Source: Symsagittifera roscoffensis
Taxonomy: Eukaryota > Xenacoelomorpha > Acoela > Convolutidae
Reading direction: 5' to 3'
Length of the DNA: 64,000 nt
Assembly: GCF_963678635.1 (NCBI RefSeq)
Contig: NC_087071.1
Location: 29,872,141 to 29,936,140, forward strand
This document shows positions 19,601 to 29,104 of this stretch, in pieces (the stretch's first letter is position 1; the number at the start of each line of letters is the position of its first letter). Position numbers and translations under genes: made by a program. The notes below the pieces were generated by a model. The model did not search any database. It was not told the DNA's origin and was given only the letters and a program-made list of their open reading frames with translations.

Positions 19601-21863
19601 GTTCATATATAATAGGTTCATAGTCATTTTCGACTGCTATCATATTGATGGAGATAGTGTTTTCTGTTTCACTTTCTGAGTCTGATGATTCACAGTTTAT
19701 TTGATTGAGTTGTAACATATCATTTACTGTGTCGTCAATACCTGGAGGGTCTGATGTTGTTTCTGGATTTGATTGTACTTGATTTATTTTCCTTTGATGT
19801 TTAGGTGTACTACTTCTATGGCGATTATTAGAATTTTTATAATGTTTATTATTCGTGTGTGGTGATTGGGAATAATTTCTATAACGATTATTATAACTTG
19901 AATGTCGATGTTGTGAATTATTTCGTGATCTGTTTTGGTAATTATTGTTTGGTCTGTTATAGTTCGATCTATTATATGAGTTATTCCTTGATCGATTGTT
20001 CGGGTAATTCTGGTTTCGGTTGTTTGAATAACTTTTATTCCGATTATTGGAGTAGTTTCTATTCCTATTGTATGATGAATTTCGTGATTGATTGTTTGGA
20101 TAGTAATTATTTCTTGATTGGCAATTAGATCTAGAAACAAATCGTGTTGTATTTGAATTTGATCTGGAGTAGTTATTTCGACTATTTGGTCTATTGTAGT
20201 GATTTTGTAATGAATTTTGCGTATTTCTTCGTTCTGGTGATCTTCCTCTATAACTTGAGTTATATGGTGATTGATTTCTTGTATAATTTGTATTGTTCGG
20301 GAGTGGTTTTCCTGAACTGTTGTTGCTGTACACAGTTTTGTTCGGTAGATTTTGATCTTTTTTCATGTATTGATAGAATGATTTATTTGGTTCTTTATAT
20401 TTTTGAGGTTTATTTTGATTGTCTTGCTGTTTTTGTCTACATTCAGAAATACTATGTCCGTATCGACGGCAATAATTACACCATTTTTTGAAAGATGGTT
20501 TGCCTTTAAAGTTTGGGTGTTTTTCGTAAATATTGAGTATTTCAGTGATTTTTTCAACGAGGTCTGTATCTGATTCCTGTATATTGTTGATACTTGTGGT
20601 ATTTGTTTCGATTCGGTTAACATATTGTAATTTCAGATTTTCTGTTTCTTCGAGTTTCATTGTGATTTCTGCTTGTTCTAGTTTGTCTACTAGTTTTCGA
20701 AAATCTAAATCGGGTTCTCGAATTGAAGAAGGATGGGATGCTCTCTTTTTTATTGCTATTTTTCTTAATTGCGGTGTTAAGGTCATCATTAAGATTTCTG
20801 TCATCTTTGTGTTTTTATAGTCGTGTGTATTTAATGAATATGCTTTTCGAACTAGTGTTTCGATGCGTACTGCTAATTGCTTGATGGTTTCATTTGGTAA
20901 TCTGCGAATTTCATTACATAAAACTCTTTGTTGTTGTTTGTTTCTTTCGGAGTCAAACATTTTTGAAAATTCTTGTGTAAACCTTTTCCAATTTGATTTT
21001 ATTTCTATAGGCAATACTGAAAACCATTTTTGGGCTGCGCCGTCTAAAGTTGTTTGTATCAACGCTGTGCGTCGATGTATCCAGTTTTGATGTAGTGGCG
21101 TATTAATTGGTTCAGGTCCTATATTTAAAATCAAATTTGCTGTTACTGCATTTAAATAGTCTTCTACAGAATATTCAGGGTCTGTTCCTGTGAATACCAT
21201 TAAAGGTTTATTTGATGTTTTTGATGATCCACCCATAAGGTATGGATTCATTGTCATTTGTAATGAGTCTGCTGCATTTGGCATTTGAGAAAAATTTGAA
21301 AGTTGATTTCTTGTTATTTCGTGTTGTTGAAGATAATATGGGAGTGGTATTTCATTTTGCATTTGTGTCGGTTGATACGAGTGTGTGATCATTGGGTTTT
21401 GTTGCTGAATTGGTTGAATATATTGTGTATTAATTGGGTTTTGTTGCTGAATTGGTTGTTGATTTTGTGTATCTATCGGTTGTGGAGAAAAAATTCTATG
21501 ATTTGTATGTGGTTTCTGTACTCCTTGTCCACGATATTCTTGATTATATGGTGCAAATATATCTGGTTGTAAAAAATCATCATCTGAGGATAAGTAATCC
21601 ATTTGATAAGATGTTTGTTTTTTATTTTTATTTTGTTGAAAAAATGGATAGTTTTCACTACGATCCTGTGAAGGATGTAAATTTGTTTGAAAGTTTACTG
21701 AATTAGTTTGTGCCATTGGGTTATCCCAGTTTCGAGATCTTGTATAATTATTAAAATTTTTTCGTGGGGGATAATTTGTTTTTGATGGATGTGTGTAATT
21801 ATAATTATGTTCTGCAAAATTGTTTCTAGTGAACGTTTTACGTGTTTTTGACGGTATTGTCAT
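16596..21863 (-). CDS. gag-pol: Gag-protease-RT-RNase H polyprotein (1755 aa)
   Basis: Gag and Pol are fused in one frame. Residues 1-200 are N/Q/P-rich, with repeats such as QPIQQQNPI. About 220-430 looks like a capsid helix region. A CCHC zinc knuckle (CNYCRRYGHSISEC) lies near 463-476. Residues 510-690 are an R/N/S/Y-rich repeat region, a likely RNA-binding extension. The aspartic protease motif IDSGAESN is near 847-855. RT shows KIVLDARYLN and FTTADMNSAY, with the catalytic YLDD box near 1355. RNase H shows CDASNFG near 1505, RECTAI near 1549 and TDHKPI near 1575. All catalytic residues I can find are present. The start is fixed by the ATGA overlap with ORF2. The frame ends about 50 nt after an A8 tract (T8 on the plus strand, 16629-16636), where the integrase frame takes over. 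Confidence 0.95.
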   Translation of the reverse strand: MTIPSKTRKTFTRNNFAEHNYNYTHPSKTNYPPRKNFNNYTRSRNWDNPMAQTNSVNFQTNLHPSQDRSENYPFFQQNKNKKQTSYQMDYLSSDDDFLQPDIFAPYNQEYRGQGVQKPHTNHRIFSPQPIDTQNQQPIQQQNPINTQYIQPIQQQNPMITHSYQPTQMQNEIPLPYYLQQHEITRNQLSNFSQMPNAADSLQMTMNPYLMGGSSKTSNKPLMVFTGTDPEYSVEDYLNAVTANLILNIGPEPINTPLHQNWIHRRTALIQTTLDGAAQKWFSVLPIEIKSNWKRFTQEFSKMFDSERNKQQQRVLCNEIRRLPNETIKQLAVRIETLVRKAYSLNTHDYKNTKMTEILMMTLTPQLRKIAIKKRASHPSSIREPDLDFRKLVDKLEQAEITMKLEETENLKLQYVNRIETNTTSINNIQESDTDLVEKITEILNIYEKHPNFKGKPSFKKWCNYCRRYGHSISECRQKQQDNQNKPQKYKEPNKSFYQYMKKDQNLPNKTVYSNNSSGKPLPNNTNYTRNQSPYNSSYRGRSPERRNTQNSLQNHYNRPNSRNNYSRSNSNTTRFVSRSNCQSRNNYYPNNQSRNSSYNRNRNYSNNRNKSYSNNRNQNYPNNRSRNNSYNRSNYNRPNNNYQNRSRNNSQHRHSSYNNRYRNYSQSPHTNNKHYKNSNNRHRSSTPKHQRKINQVQSNPETTSDPPGIDDTVNDMLQLNQINCESSDSESETENTISINMIAVENDYEPIIYEQPFSSHIYENQSELLHNYYIEPIHSTPTTQKTNEINTTNQPNEKDKTKCLNTNHIYQNIQKEQPKEKIWTIPFLLESPRSKEFQPPDLEIDFLIDSGAESNIINIPTWNEIKTLHPKLTPLETSSKLATAQGSTLVNYGKIQLFLLPTRTMEQNKILTKPFKQIFHITDIKHNIIGIPFISKYIPTINILNSKILIKDKYTKAKDTSLTFFQRLNKQPPFFSKFYPIYNQQRKHLKPLSGNIYNFSIKQVHQYDKKQNKQQLYMSDFEFKPIHKFFKITISSIKYLKNSNSDIISLHVYNNTPYQVTLGLLGYCETNATISPIYEKAYRVNNILQLLDICQSTILNEELSINNIISNEKRNTDYFTTTPYFKPTFNINNYTENQQKFLTMFNFQHSQITQDEFEKLAKQLIKYSSVYATSKFDVGKISSSLHLPLKPDAVFKKQRASKVPIHLHDKVNRLLDILEQYNIISPVNKEEQPKGNTFINPVIILAKGESLKIVLDARYLNSLIDESKCNWPIEPIQVILTKINGKYFTTADMNSAYNQMPLDEQSRRLTQFVIGNQQYEFNRLFYGISIGPAAFSAFMSKIFRPLILKKNAITYLDDVFMQSQTKEEMFNVLEQYHQILQNENLKAAPDKSHFFLTRVKFLGHNIERKTITPLKSRIDAIQKLQPPTNKKKIQEFLGMLNFLSKYVYKMQLYLRPFYNILRQQNNFEWNTEHQARFEEVKKLLTEQISNTIPDSNQPLYAMCDASNFGIGAALLQSHNGTNKMNLISANSRLFTQAELRLSTLMRECTAIIYTLTEYEFLILGSKHPTVLFTDHKPIIFLFTQKSNPNHRVYRFQLILMKFPNLHIVWTAGKNLALPDTLSRNTPPELLTRKTTVEIPKNIKFYLAKNETSPRLECKYAVKTDVEQSQINNLQHFPLYLDCQNNHYEVDLLGTSTFKPIPYSQWIKNNTQQKGVKQHSHKKDLFPLIEKENLTDKINLSGPQKKRFKIHNKSNI

Positions 21864-22999
21864 GTTTGATAATCCATGTGTGAATATTTTGGGGCAACCG
21901 AAGGTTTAACGGTTGATTGTAAGGTTACTTGTGTTTGTGAAGGGTTTGTATTTCTTGGTGTTGTTAAATTTGGACGTATTGGTGAAATACTTTGTTGTGT
22001 AGTTGTTGTGTGTACGATTTCTTCATTTATGAAGTGTGATGGTGTCTGGATATCTTGTTGAGTGAGATTTCTAGTTCCATTGAGGTTTTCATTGTGTATG
22101 ACTGTGGAGTTTAAACTATTATTTTGCATATCAGGTAAAAATGTATTATAGTTTAATGGTGTTGCATCAATGGTTAATGGTATTACTCTTACATAATCTC
22201 TTACATAAGATATTGTACTTATTGCTTGACTTGAGATTGATTGTGGGAAGTTTATGAATGCGGGATGAGACCATTCGGGGTCCCAAACATAGTCTGATTG
22301 TTCTGTGATGGCAGTATCATCGTTTGAGTTTTGGGGTCTAAAATTTTTTCTTGCTTGTGAAATTAAATCAATATTATGTGTGAAATAATCTATTATGAAC
22401 CATGCCAAAATTTTTTGTAAGTCGTGTTTTGTATGTTGTGAAACTTCATCTTTCGTGAAATTTTCTTTAATTATATTTAGAAAACTAGAGAGTAGTGTGA
22501 TTTCATGTCGTACTCTTATATGTTTAGATGTTTCTGTCGGTGAAACATTTGTGATTGGGATTTCGTTTTCTAATATCGAGATATAACTATATATTATTGC
22601 AAAAACTTCATTGGTGAATATCGAGTTTGCTCTTTGTGAGTTATGATATTGTATGCTTTTTATATATTCTGAGAATACTTTTGAGAATTCTAAATCAAGG
22701 TCGTCTGTTTGAATTACATATTTGCTGTGATTCTGGTTTGGTGAGTTGAATTCTATGGAGTAGATTCCGTATTGTTGTGTTAAGTTACATATATCTTTCA
22801 AATAGTGATCGATAATTTGTCTTTTGATTTTTACATCTGGGAACTCTGTTTTACATGGACTGATTCCGGGTTCAAACAAATTTAAGAGTAAATTTTTGCA
22901 AAATATATGCTGTCCTCTATCAGTGGTTGCATCTACGATAAAGGGGAAGATATCATCATCATCTGGACTTTCTTCACCTGGGGTGTGTGTTGAGCTCAT
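21860..22999 (-). CDS. Giant element ORF2: 379-aa protein, unknown
   Basis: ATG at 22999 lies inside the end of ORF1; the stop TGA at 21860-21862 overlaps the ATG of the Gag-Pol ORF as ATGA. An acidic N-terminus (EESPDDDD) is followed by a mainly helical-looking region to about residue 235. A conspicuous segment YVWDPEWSHPAF follows, then a T/S/N/Q-rich, probably disordered tail to the end. No zinc knuckle, signal peptide or membrane segment is seen. Lying just upstream of Gag with stop-start overlap, it may be made from the genomic RNA together with Gag and could be structural (a matrix-like role), but this is inference. I do not recognise the family. Confidence 0.8.
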   Translation of the reverse strand: MSSTHTPGEESPDDDDIFPFIVDATTDRGQHIFCKNLLLNLFEPGISPCKTEFPDVKIKRQIIDHYLKDICNLTQQYGIYSIEFNSPNQNHSKYVIQTDDLDLEFSKVFSEYIKSIQYHNSQRANSIFTNEVFAIIYSYISILENEIPITNVSPTETSKHIRVRHEITLLSSFLNIIKENFTKDEVSQHTKHDLQKILAWFIIDYFTHNIDLISQARKNFRPQNSNDDTAITEQSDYVWDPEWSHPAFINFPQSISSQAISTISYVRDYVRVIPLTIDATPLNYNTFLPDMQNNSLNSTVIHNENLNGTRNLTQQDIQTPSHFINEEIVHTTTTQQSISPIRPNLTTPRNTNPSQTQVTLQSTVKPSVAPKYSHMDYQT

Positions 23000-23441
23000 T
23001 TTTTCGTTTGATGACTGTTAATATGTAATTATCAATGTGTCTAATTGGTTGATTCCAATTGTATAAATGTACTGGTTTGTGTTTATATTGCTTTTTTATT
23101 CTTCTTTTTCCTCTTTTTGATGAATTTGAAGTTGTTTCTGAGTCGGAAAAATATAATTGATCGTGAATGGGGCAATTTTTATCTATAGATTCTTTTAATT
23201 TATAAAGTTCGTATAAACTGCTGGTTTCTGATTCTGAAAATGCGTTGCGGTTTTTGGAAAATCTTTTTCGTGTAATTTGTCTTTGTTTGGTTATTATTTT
23301 TCTTTTTAGTGTTTGTCGTTTTGTTCTGATATATCCAACTGTTTGTGTGTGTGGTGTGATTACAAGATCGTATTTTTTGTTATCTATTTCACAATTGTGT
23401 AAAACGATTGTTTGTTTATTTCCTAGGTTTTTAAATGACAT
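22974..23441 (-). CDS. Giant element ORF1: small basic protein, unknown
   Basis: First ATG at 23441 gives 155 aa (MSFKNLGNK...); the frame is open a little farther upstream, from a TAG about 20 nt beyond 23465. Two basic clusters stand out (KRQTLKRKIITKQR, about residues 40-65, and SKRGKRRIKKQYKHK, about 105-120), separated by an acidic, serine-rich segment. This composition suits a nuclear or RNA-binding protein. Its end overlaps the start of the next ORF by 26 nt. First position after the leader and a basic character would fit a regulatory protein of the kind complex retroviruses have, but that is only an analogy; no family is recognised. Confidence 0.7.
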   Translation of the reverse strand: MSFKNLGNKQTIVLHNCEIDNKKYDLVITPHTQTVGYIRTKRQTLKRKIITKQRQITRKRFSKNRNAFSESETSSLYELYKLKESIDKNCPIHDQLYFSDSETTSNSSKRGKRRIKKQYKHKPVHLYNWNQPIRHIDNYILTVIKRKNELNTHPR

Positions 23442-23465
23442 AAGGTTTAGTGATGACGGATGCAA

Positions 23466-24562
23466 AAGGTTGTTAAATGATTTCTATTACTTAGACTGTT
23501 AGTTCTTACGATTTTTTGGTTAGCCTAACCTGGGTCTATTTGTTCAGGGTTGGGGAGAAAAGTATATCGATTCCGAAGAATGATTTTATACTTTCTCGTG
23601 GCTAGTATAAGCTAAGGTGTTAACTTACTTAATCTTACTTAAGGGTAGTGATTGTGTTCAGGGTTGGAGAATAGTAAATCGATCCACAAGGTTCAGGTAT
23701 AATTAGAACGCGAGTAGTTCGTTAGATACTATTTTAAACTTACTAAGTCTAAGATTTATCCTGGGTCTGGTAAGAGGGGAAGAGGGGGGATCAAGTGAAG
23801 GATGAATAACCGAAGTTCTTCACTGTTTATCCTAATTTGAATGATTAGTTTTGTTCAAAAATTTCTGTTAGTCCTGGGTTTTTAGAAAGGGTTGGATAGT
23901 GAATCGACGTTTGAGGTCGTTAGACACTAGCTAAGTGGGTGGGGGAGAACAAAATTGTTCTTTTTGATCCAAGGAGAGGCCTTGATGATCAAGTTTTAAA
24001 TTTAATTTAATAGAAAATGATTTAAGATCCAAGGATGAGCCTTGATGATCTGATTTTAAATTTAAGTGAATTTAAGTTTAAAATGATTTAAATTTGTGTA
24101 CAGAAAAGATTTAGTGTTTTTATGATATTAGTGAGCTTATGAATGCTGTTATGTTTAGGTGATGAAGCTGGAACAACAGGATGATTTATAATTACTAACC
24201 ATTTATTGTCATGCTACTAATTTTTATTTTGATTTTTCAATAAATATTTTTCAAACATGTTTTGTATATTACTGCAGAATTTAGGAAAACGATCTGAGAT
24301 CTCCTTATCAATCGTTATTGTATATTAATAATTTGGTTTAGCGCCTGAAATGATTTTGAAGATTCTAATTTGTCGTATGTCGTCTCTGGTTCGAGGTCTT
24401 CTTGCAATTCCGGGTAGTTCTCTTATCGTTCGGAATATTGGCTTTGATCTATTGAGTCGTAGAGACATTTCGATTAAATTATCGTCGTGTAACATTTTAA
24501 AAATGTTTTGTCTAAATTCTAATCTATTTTTGGTTAATTCTAAGCTATTAAGGTCTTGTTCG
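23466..24562 (-). other. Leader of the giant element, with internal repeats
   Basis: About 1.1 kb of noncoding sequence between the primer-binding site and the first ORF. It contains a 60-bp tandem pair beginning GATCCAAGGA at 23966 and 24026, each with an internal inverted repeat (CCAAGG...CCTTGATG). A second diverged repeat of the form TTCAGGGTTGG...AATCGA occurs near 23545, 23655 and 23888. On the minus strand, GTAAGT/GTAAGA matches near 23623-23637 could be splice donors. An 80-codon frame on the opposite strand here has no support as a gene. Confidence 0.6.
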
Positions 24563-24580
24563 AGACTTATGGTCGCACCA
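24563..24580 (-). promoter_or_regulatory. Primer-binding site of the giant element
   Basis: Two bases inside the 5' LTR the minus strand reads TGGTGCGACCATAAGTCT. It begins with TGG, complementary to the CCA end of a tRNA, at the position expected for minus-strand priming. The implied tRNA 3' end is ...GGTCGCACCA; I cannot name the tRNA without a tRNA set from this genome. Confidence 0.75.
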
Positions 24581-24582
24581 GA

Positions 24583-24983
24583 TGAGTTATGACCGAAGTG
24601 TATAACTCATAGAGTAATTTCGGATAGGGTACACCGTCTGCTCGTCACGCTATCTTATTTTCGGCCGGATAGATTCGTGCAACTTCTTAGTCTAATACCA
24701 ATCCTAATCTTACTCTTATACTATCTAGTCTCAGGTTGTTTAACTAGTCTCTGCTAGGCTCAATAGATCTAGGGTATACTGGTTTATTGCGGTTGCTGAA
24801 GTCTTCTTGGAGAGTCAACTAATTTCTAAGTTAAATTCAAATCTCTCTGGTGCTGAAATTACAAGTAATTTCAGCACTTACAAATAAGTGGATTGTTGGT
24901 CAGATGGATCATGATTGGTTAATATTAAATACTTAACCAATCTAATTTATCCAATCATAAAATGTAGTTTAGATCAGGTTCCA
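24583..24983 (-). repeat. 5' LTR of the giant element (401 bp)
   Basis: Pairs with the LTR at 6203-6612 (see there for differences). It contains the same 13-nt perfect hairpin at 24850-24877. It should carry the promoter for the genomic RNA, but I could not place a TATA box or start site with confidence. Confidence 0.95.
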
Positions 24984-24987
24984 TGAG
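24984..24987. repeat. Target-site duplication TGAG, right copy
   Basis: Matches the TGAG at 6199-6202 and sits immediately outside the 5' LTR of the minus-strand element. Confidence 0.85.
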
Positions 24988-27240
24988 CCCGTTGTGTTGT
25001 GAAATTCCTTCTGCTCGAATAGAAAAAGTCGAAGGAGGTTCTCGCTGTGACTCGCTCTTCTCTTGTTTCGAATTACCACCTATTGGAATCTTTTGATTGT
25101 CGTGGCTTCTGTCTTCTTGTTATGCTTTTAAACTCCTGCTACCATAAAAGTTTACTCGACAAAAATCTTAACTTAAGAGTAAGAAATAAGATGACTATTT
25201 TGAACATTCTATTTTTGCGTCTGGTTGTGGTTGCTTTATTACTCTTCGTTGCTTTTTATTTAGAGGTCAAGGTCATAACTCTTATAAGTTTTGCGTCTAA
25301 CTCATTATAAAATCTAAATAATTAAAGTTTCGGTAATTCTGTACTTTTATGTAGTCCAGGATGATTCGTCCAAAATAACCAAACTGCGTTGCATACGTTG
25401 GTGCTAGGGGTTTTAGCAAACAGTTTGTAAGGAATCCAATCTTTTAGCAAACTTCGATTTATTAAGAATTCAGAACGCTAATTTAACCGCGGCATTGACT
25501 ATTAGCGACCGCTTGCTCTGATGCGCTTCCATTCAACACGAGTGTTTTTCTGCGCGTAGATTTTTGTTTTGCCGCTAATTTAGACTGTTGTTTTTTGAAG
25601 GTGATAGTTTCGAAGAGATAAAAAACCCTTGTTAACCTATCATACAACATCATATATGGCGATTAGAGAAAAAATGCTCATCATACAGTTTTCATAAAAA
25701 AAAACAATATGGCAATCAATTTTTCAATCGTAAGTTTTTTCAAAAGTTATTTTGAAATGGTTTGAATTTCAGTTAAAACAAATTAATGGCAGTTGTAATA
25801 CATGAGAGCAACTTTGGCATAGAAAAAAAGCTTAACAAAAAAATTTCAGTTAGAAATTGACTCTTTGTGTCTATAACGTAATTCAACTTTAGTTTTCACG
25901 CAAACAACCTAAGAGTCCTAGGCAAATATTCTTTTATCAACACGCATTTTTTTGTTGTCGAAGGCTACAAAAATTTATGTTTATAGACTTCTTTTCGCAA
26001 CCACCAAGTCGTCTTTACATAGCTAACATCACCAAATGCAATTTATCTTCTTTGTAACTGCCAGTTTCATTCTGGGTTTTCGTATGACAGCAAATCCTTG
26101 GTTAATATGTTTCGGATGAAGCACAAAATTATTTCATTAAAAAATTTTGATTCTTTCTTTTATGGAAAAATGCTTATCACACAAAATCATAGTACAAAAA
26201 TAGCTATTGCAAGTTTCACAAAAATCTCTGTAATAGGTATGGCAAAAAACTTGTTATTTAATTCCAAAACGTGGCAAAAATTCTCACTATAAAATCATGC
26301 TATTTTCGTACATTTTTTTGGGCTACCAAATGGTCTGAAATGGTTTGATAAGCATTTTTTTATAGTTAAAAAATGTATTATAGGCATTTTTGTCAACCCG
26401 GAAAAATAATTGAGCGTATTTTTGAGTCTATCAATTATACAATCATACATCACTTTTCTACGTTTTGGTCCGCTAAAAGACTCATTTTTACGTACAAACT
26501 GCCAAGGTTTACACCCCCACAAGCTCACAATAAATAATAAAATAATTAAGGTAATTTTTTTTCGAAATTGAACTCAACCAGTCAACTTCTTCAATGGGTT
26601 ATAAAAATCGATCGTCGAATTTTGACTGAAAAAAAACTATCATATCAAGCAGAAATATTCTGCATTTTTTCAAAACGTGGGACCAAATTATGCATGACTG
26701 CACATTTCAGGAAAACGGCTTGAATGTTTCAACTGCCCTTTTACGTTCACGAAGTAGTGATCAGTTTAAAATTTTGGTCAAGTTTTGGAAAAAATAGAAA
26801 AAACTTTTGGTTTTTTAAAACCCCTCACTTTGTGTAAAGTTTGAAGTGATGTAGTTTGCATATAGCAAAGCCTTGAATAGGCTAAAAAGAATCGCTCAAT
26901 TTAGTTTGGAACAATTTTTTTAAAAGATTTATATCTCCACTTGTTTACGACGACGTTAATACTTGTCCCACATCGGCTAAAATGGTAACGTTTAAACCCC
27001 GATAACGAATAAGATTCACATGTAAATTGTCTTTTCAAATGTGAGCTCTACAAAGCTAAAGCTATCAATTGGTACAAGTAAATTCATAATAACTGCTAGT
27101 TAAAAAGTGAAAGTTGGTCTGGAGAAAAAAAAACACCCAGAGAGAACAAAAATTCCGTCACTTTTTGAGAGTTACCGGAACAAAAAGCTATGACTGTATT
27201 TTTTTAAACTTAATAATCGAATAATTTTACGGGTATTGAA
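24988..27240. other. Intergenic or intronic DNA, including one inverted-repeat element
   Basis: No gene seen. From about 25640 to 26401 there are several degenerate ATGCTTATCA-type motifs, in one orientation on the left and the other on the right, ending in TGTCAACCCGG at 26391-26401. This is a decayed member of the family described at 59508-60430. GTAGTCCAGGAT at about 25360 is also shared with that family. Confidence 0.45.
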
Positions 27241-27442
27241 ATTGGTGAACAGAACAGGAGCCCAAATAATTTGCCCACTAAAATAGAATGTTTGTCAGAG
27301 AAGCAGCCATTTGCAACGTGGTTTGAAACCACATACAACCACCGTTTTTCGTTGATGTCAGGTAAAGCCATGGATACGTACCTAGCAGAGTATTTGGAGA
27401 AAATTGTCGACGATGATAATACACTGACGATACTGTTATCCG
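27241..27442 (+). CDS. DUF229 (sulfatase-like) gene, internal exon
   Basis: The frame encodes ...QPFATWFETTYNHRFSL then KAMDTYLAEYLEKIVDDDNT and LTILLS, the pattern that precedes the SDHG motif in DUF229 / alkaline-phosphatase-superfamily proteins. The exon ends in phase 1 at 27442 (TTATCCG, then GTCGCG). The next exon at 35336 begins AC-CAC-GGT-AAC, so the junction codon is GAC and the protein reads S-D-H-G-N, the expected metal-site motif. The 5' limit is uncertain (an AG lies near 27254). The donor GTCGCG is weak. DUF229 proteins are widespread in invertebrates; their substrate is not established. Confidence 0.7.
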
Positions 27443-28714
27443 GTCGCGAAAATAGACATAGCATAAGAAATGCCCAAGTCAATTAACTCATTTTTCTGAT
27501 AGTTTTGTTTTTCCACTGCAGTTTGAAAAATTCCTTACAACGGAGGCTTTTTTCATGCGCGAGGGACCGAATGCCCAAAAACGCAAAAACTCCTAACCAG
27601 TCAACGCACTATAAACTTTATAAGAAACTGACCGAATTTGTCACCTATTTCTTTTGAATTTTTAATACTGAGCTGTGATTGGTTGACAGAATTTTCGCTC
27701 AATCCATGGATAGAGGGGATTTGCTTTCAAGCTTTACAAAAATGTATAAAACTTTACCGTTAATAATTTGTTAAGCGGTCACTGAAGGCTATCAAACCTG
27801 TTTAAAATGCCACAAACGAACTTTTCAATTATAGAAAGTCAAAAATTTCTCAAAATTTATTTGAATTGTGAAAAGTTTTTAAACCTTTAAAAACTTTTTG
27901 AAGCTATCTGAATATCTGATCACTTTGAAGAAGCCAAAAAAGAAGCCAAAAAAGAAGCCAAAAAATAAGCCAAAAAAATTGAAGAAAAAGCAAATCATTG
28001 ATATGAAGCATATCAGGCATCATGATTCATCATAACTTATTCTTTTTTAATTTTTAAAAGTCGTTCAATTTAGCGACTGTTTAGCAAAAATATCTGTTCA
28101 AAGTTCCAAATTTTTTTTATAATTGTCTATAAGGTCAAGTTTAGCCAGAACATTGGAAATCTTAAGCGTACGTACAGATAATTTACAGTTATTTATATTC
28201 ATTTGTTATTTTGCGTTGAGACACTTGAGTCGTGCTCTTCTCCTAAGGAACCAATTACTTCAAAACTTCAATGAAGTTGTTAACTGACTGATTTCAATAT
28301 TCAGATTCTATAATTTTGCAGAGAAAATTCAGAATCTTATAAATATGTATCTCAATCAAGGAACCGTTTTTTTTCTCATTTTGTCTTACTTACTATTCGC
28401 AGAAAAATTATTCGCATAAAAAAATTGCACGCTCTGTTGAACAATTAATATGATTTCCTTTGCAGTGCCATAAATCAAAGTAACAAACAGATGAGTGGGA
28501 TGAGATAAATTTTGTATTAACACTTTTTTTGTATAAAATTGAGTTTCGTTACATTTTCTCTTAATTAGGTCAAGATTTTCCAAAAAATTAAAATCTGGTC
28601 AATGACTACATCTGAAATCTTGATATTTTTTCGAGAAAATGACTGTTTCAGTTAAACTGTGGTCGTTTTCTTTCTCCACGTGTCACTGTAATTTTAATTC
28701 ACTGCTATCTATTT

Positions 28715-29040
28715 TTTATTTTTCTGTAAGATCACTTCTAAGTTTTTCAATTCTGCATGAAGGTTGTGTTATTAGCAAACAGAAAAATTTTAGTGATCTG
28801 TACTGCTTAAGGAAGATCATTTATATAGACCAGTAAAATGATTGGGCTAATTTCTGACCCTAACGGGACTCCACTTTCCACTGGTTTCAGGTTTGTCAGA
28901 ACAGGTTGATGGCGAACAAACTGGTTTCTGTCAGAGACATAAGGATTTAGACGTGAGTGGACAGTGCCCCTAAGGCCACACATTTGTCTTTTTGCGAGTA
29001 GAATTGAAGTATCAACTGTATCATAGCCTTAGACAGATCT
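28715..29040 (-). pseudogene. LINE reverse-transcriptase fragment
   Basis: The minus strand encodes LSKAYDTVDTSILLAK, then NRNQFVRHQ-like sequence, VPLGSEISPIILLVYINDLP, and after a stop IFLFANNTTFMQN. These correspond to RT motifs A, B and C of Jockey/CR1/I-like non-LTR elements. The catalytic FADD is changed to FANN and several stops are present. The remains extend only about 330 bp, with no endonuclease or ORF1 visible. Confidence 0.85.
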
Positions 29041-29104
29041 CTAAAAAAAATTGAAAAACAAAAAAAAATACGCTTGAGAGGTATCAGTAGCAAAAAAAAT
29101 TCAC

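Larger units (their letters stand above)
6203..24983 (-). mobile_element. 18.8-kb Ty3/gypsy-class LTR retroelement with envelope and extra ORFs
   Basis: It is bounded by direct repeats 6203-6612 and 24583-24983 that start TG and end CA. It is flanked by the 4-bp target duplication TGAG (6199-6202 and 24984-24987). A primer-binding site lies 2 nt inside the 5' LTR. The domain order Gag, protease, RT, RNase H, integrase, envelope places it in the Ty3/gypsy class, with the layout of errantivirus-like elements. Retroviral-size gypsy elements are usually 5-9 kb, so at 18,781 bp this one is about twice to three times normal. The extra length holds at least seven further open frames and long noncoding blocks at 14331-14875, 23466-24562 and 6613-8192. 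The LTRs differ by two substitutions and one small indel replacement, so insertion is recent. Main frames are open except for possible breaks described under the integrase and the 12.6-14.3 kb block. Confidence 0.95.

Noticed and set aside
9840..23502. Many plus-strand frames of 60-140 codons across the giant element
   Set aside because: They lie opposite long, domain-bearing minus-strand ORFs and have hydrophobic, low-complexity translations; they are shadows of the real genes.
24350..24592. 80-codon plus frame in the leader of the giant element
   Set aside because: It spans the LTR boundary and primer-binding site on the antisense strand; no support.
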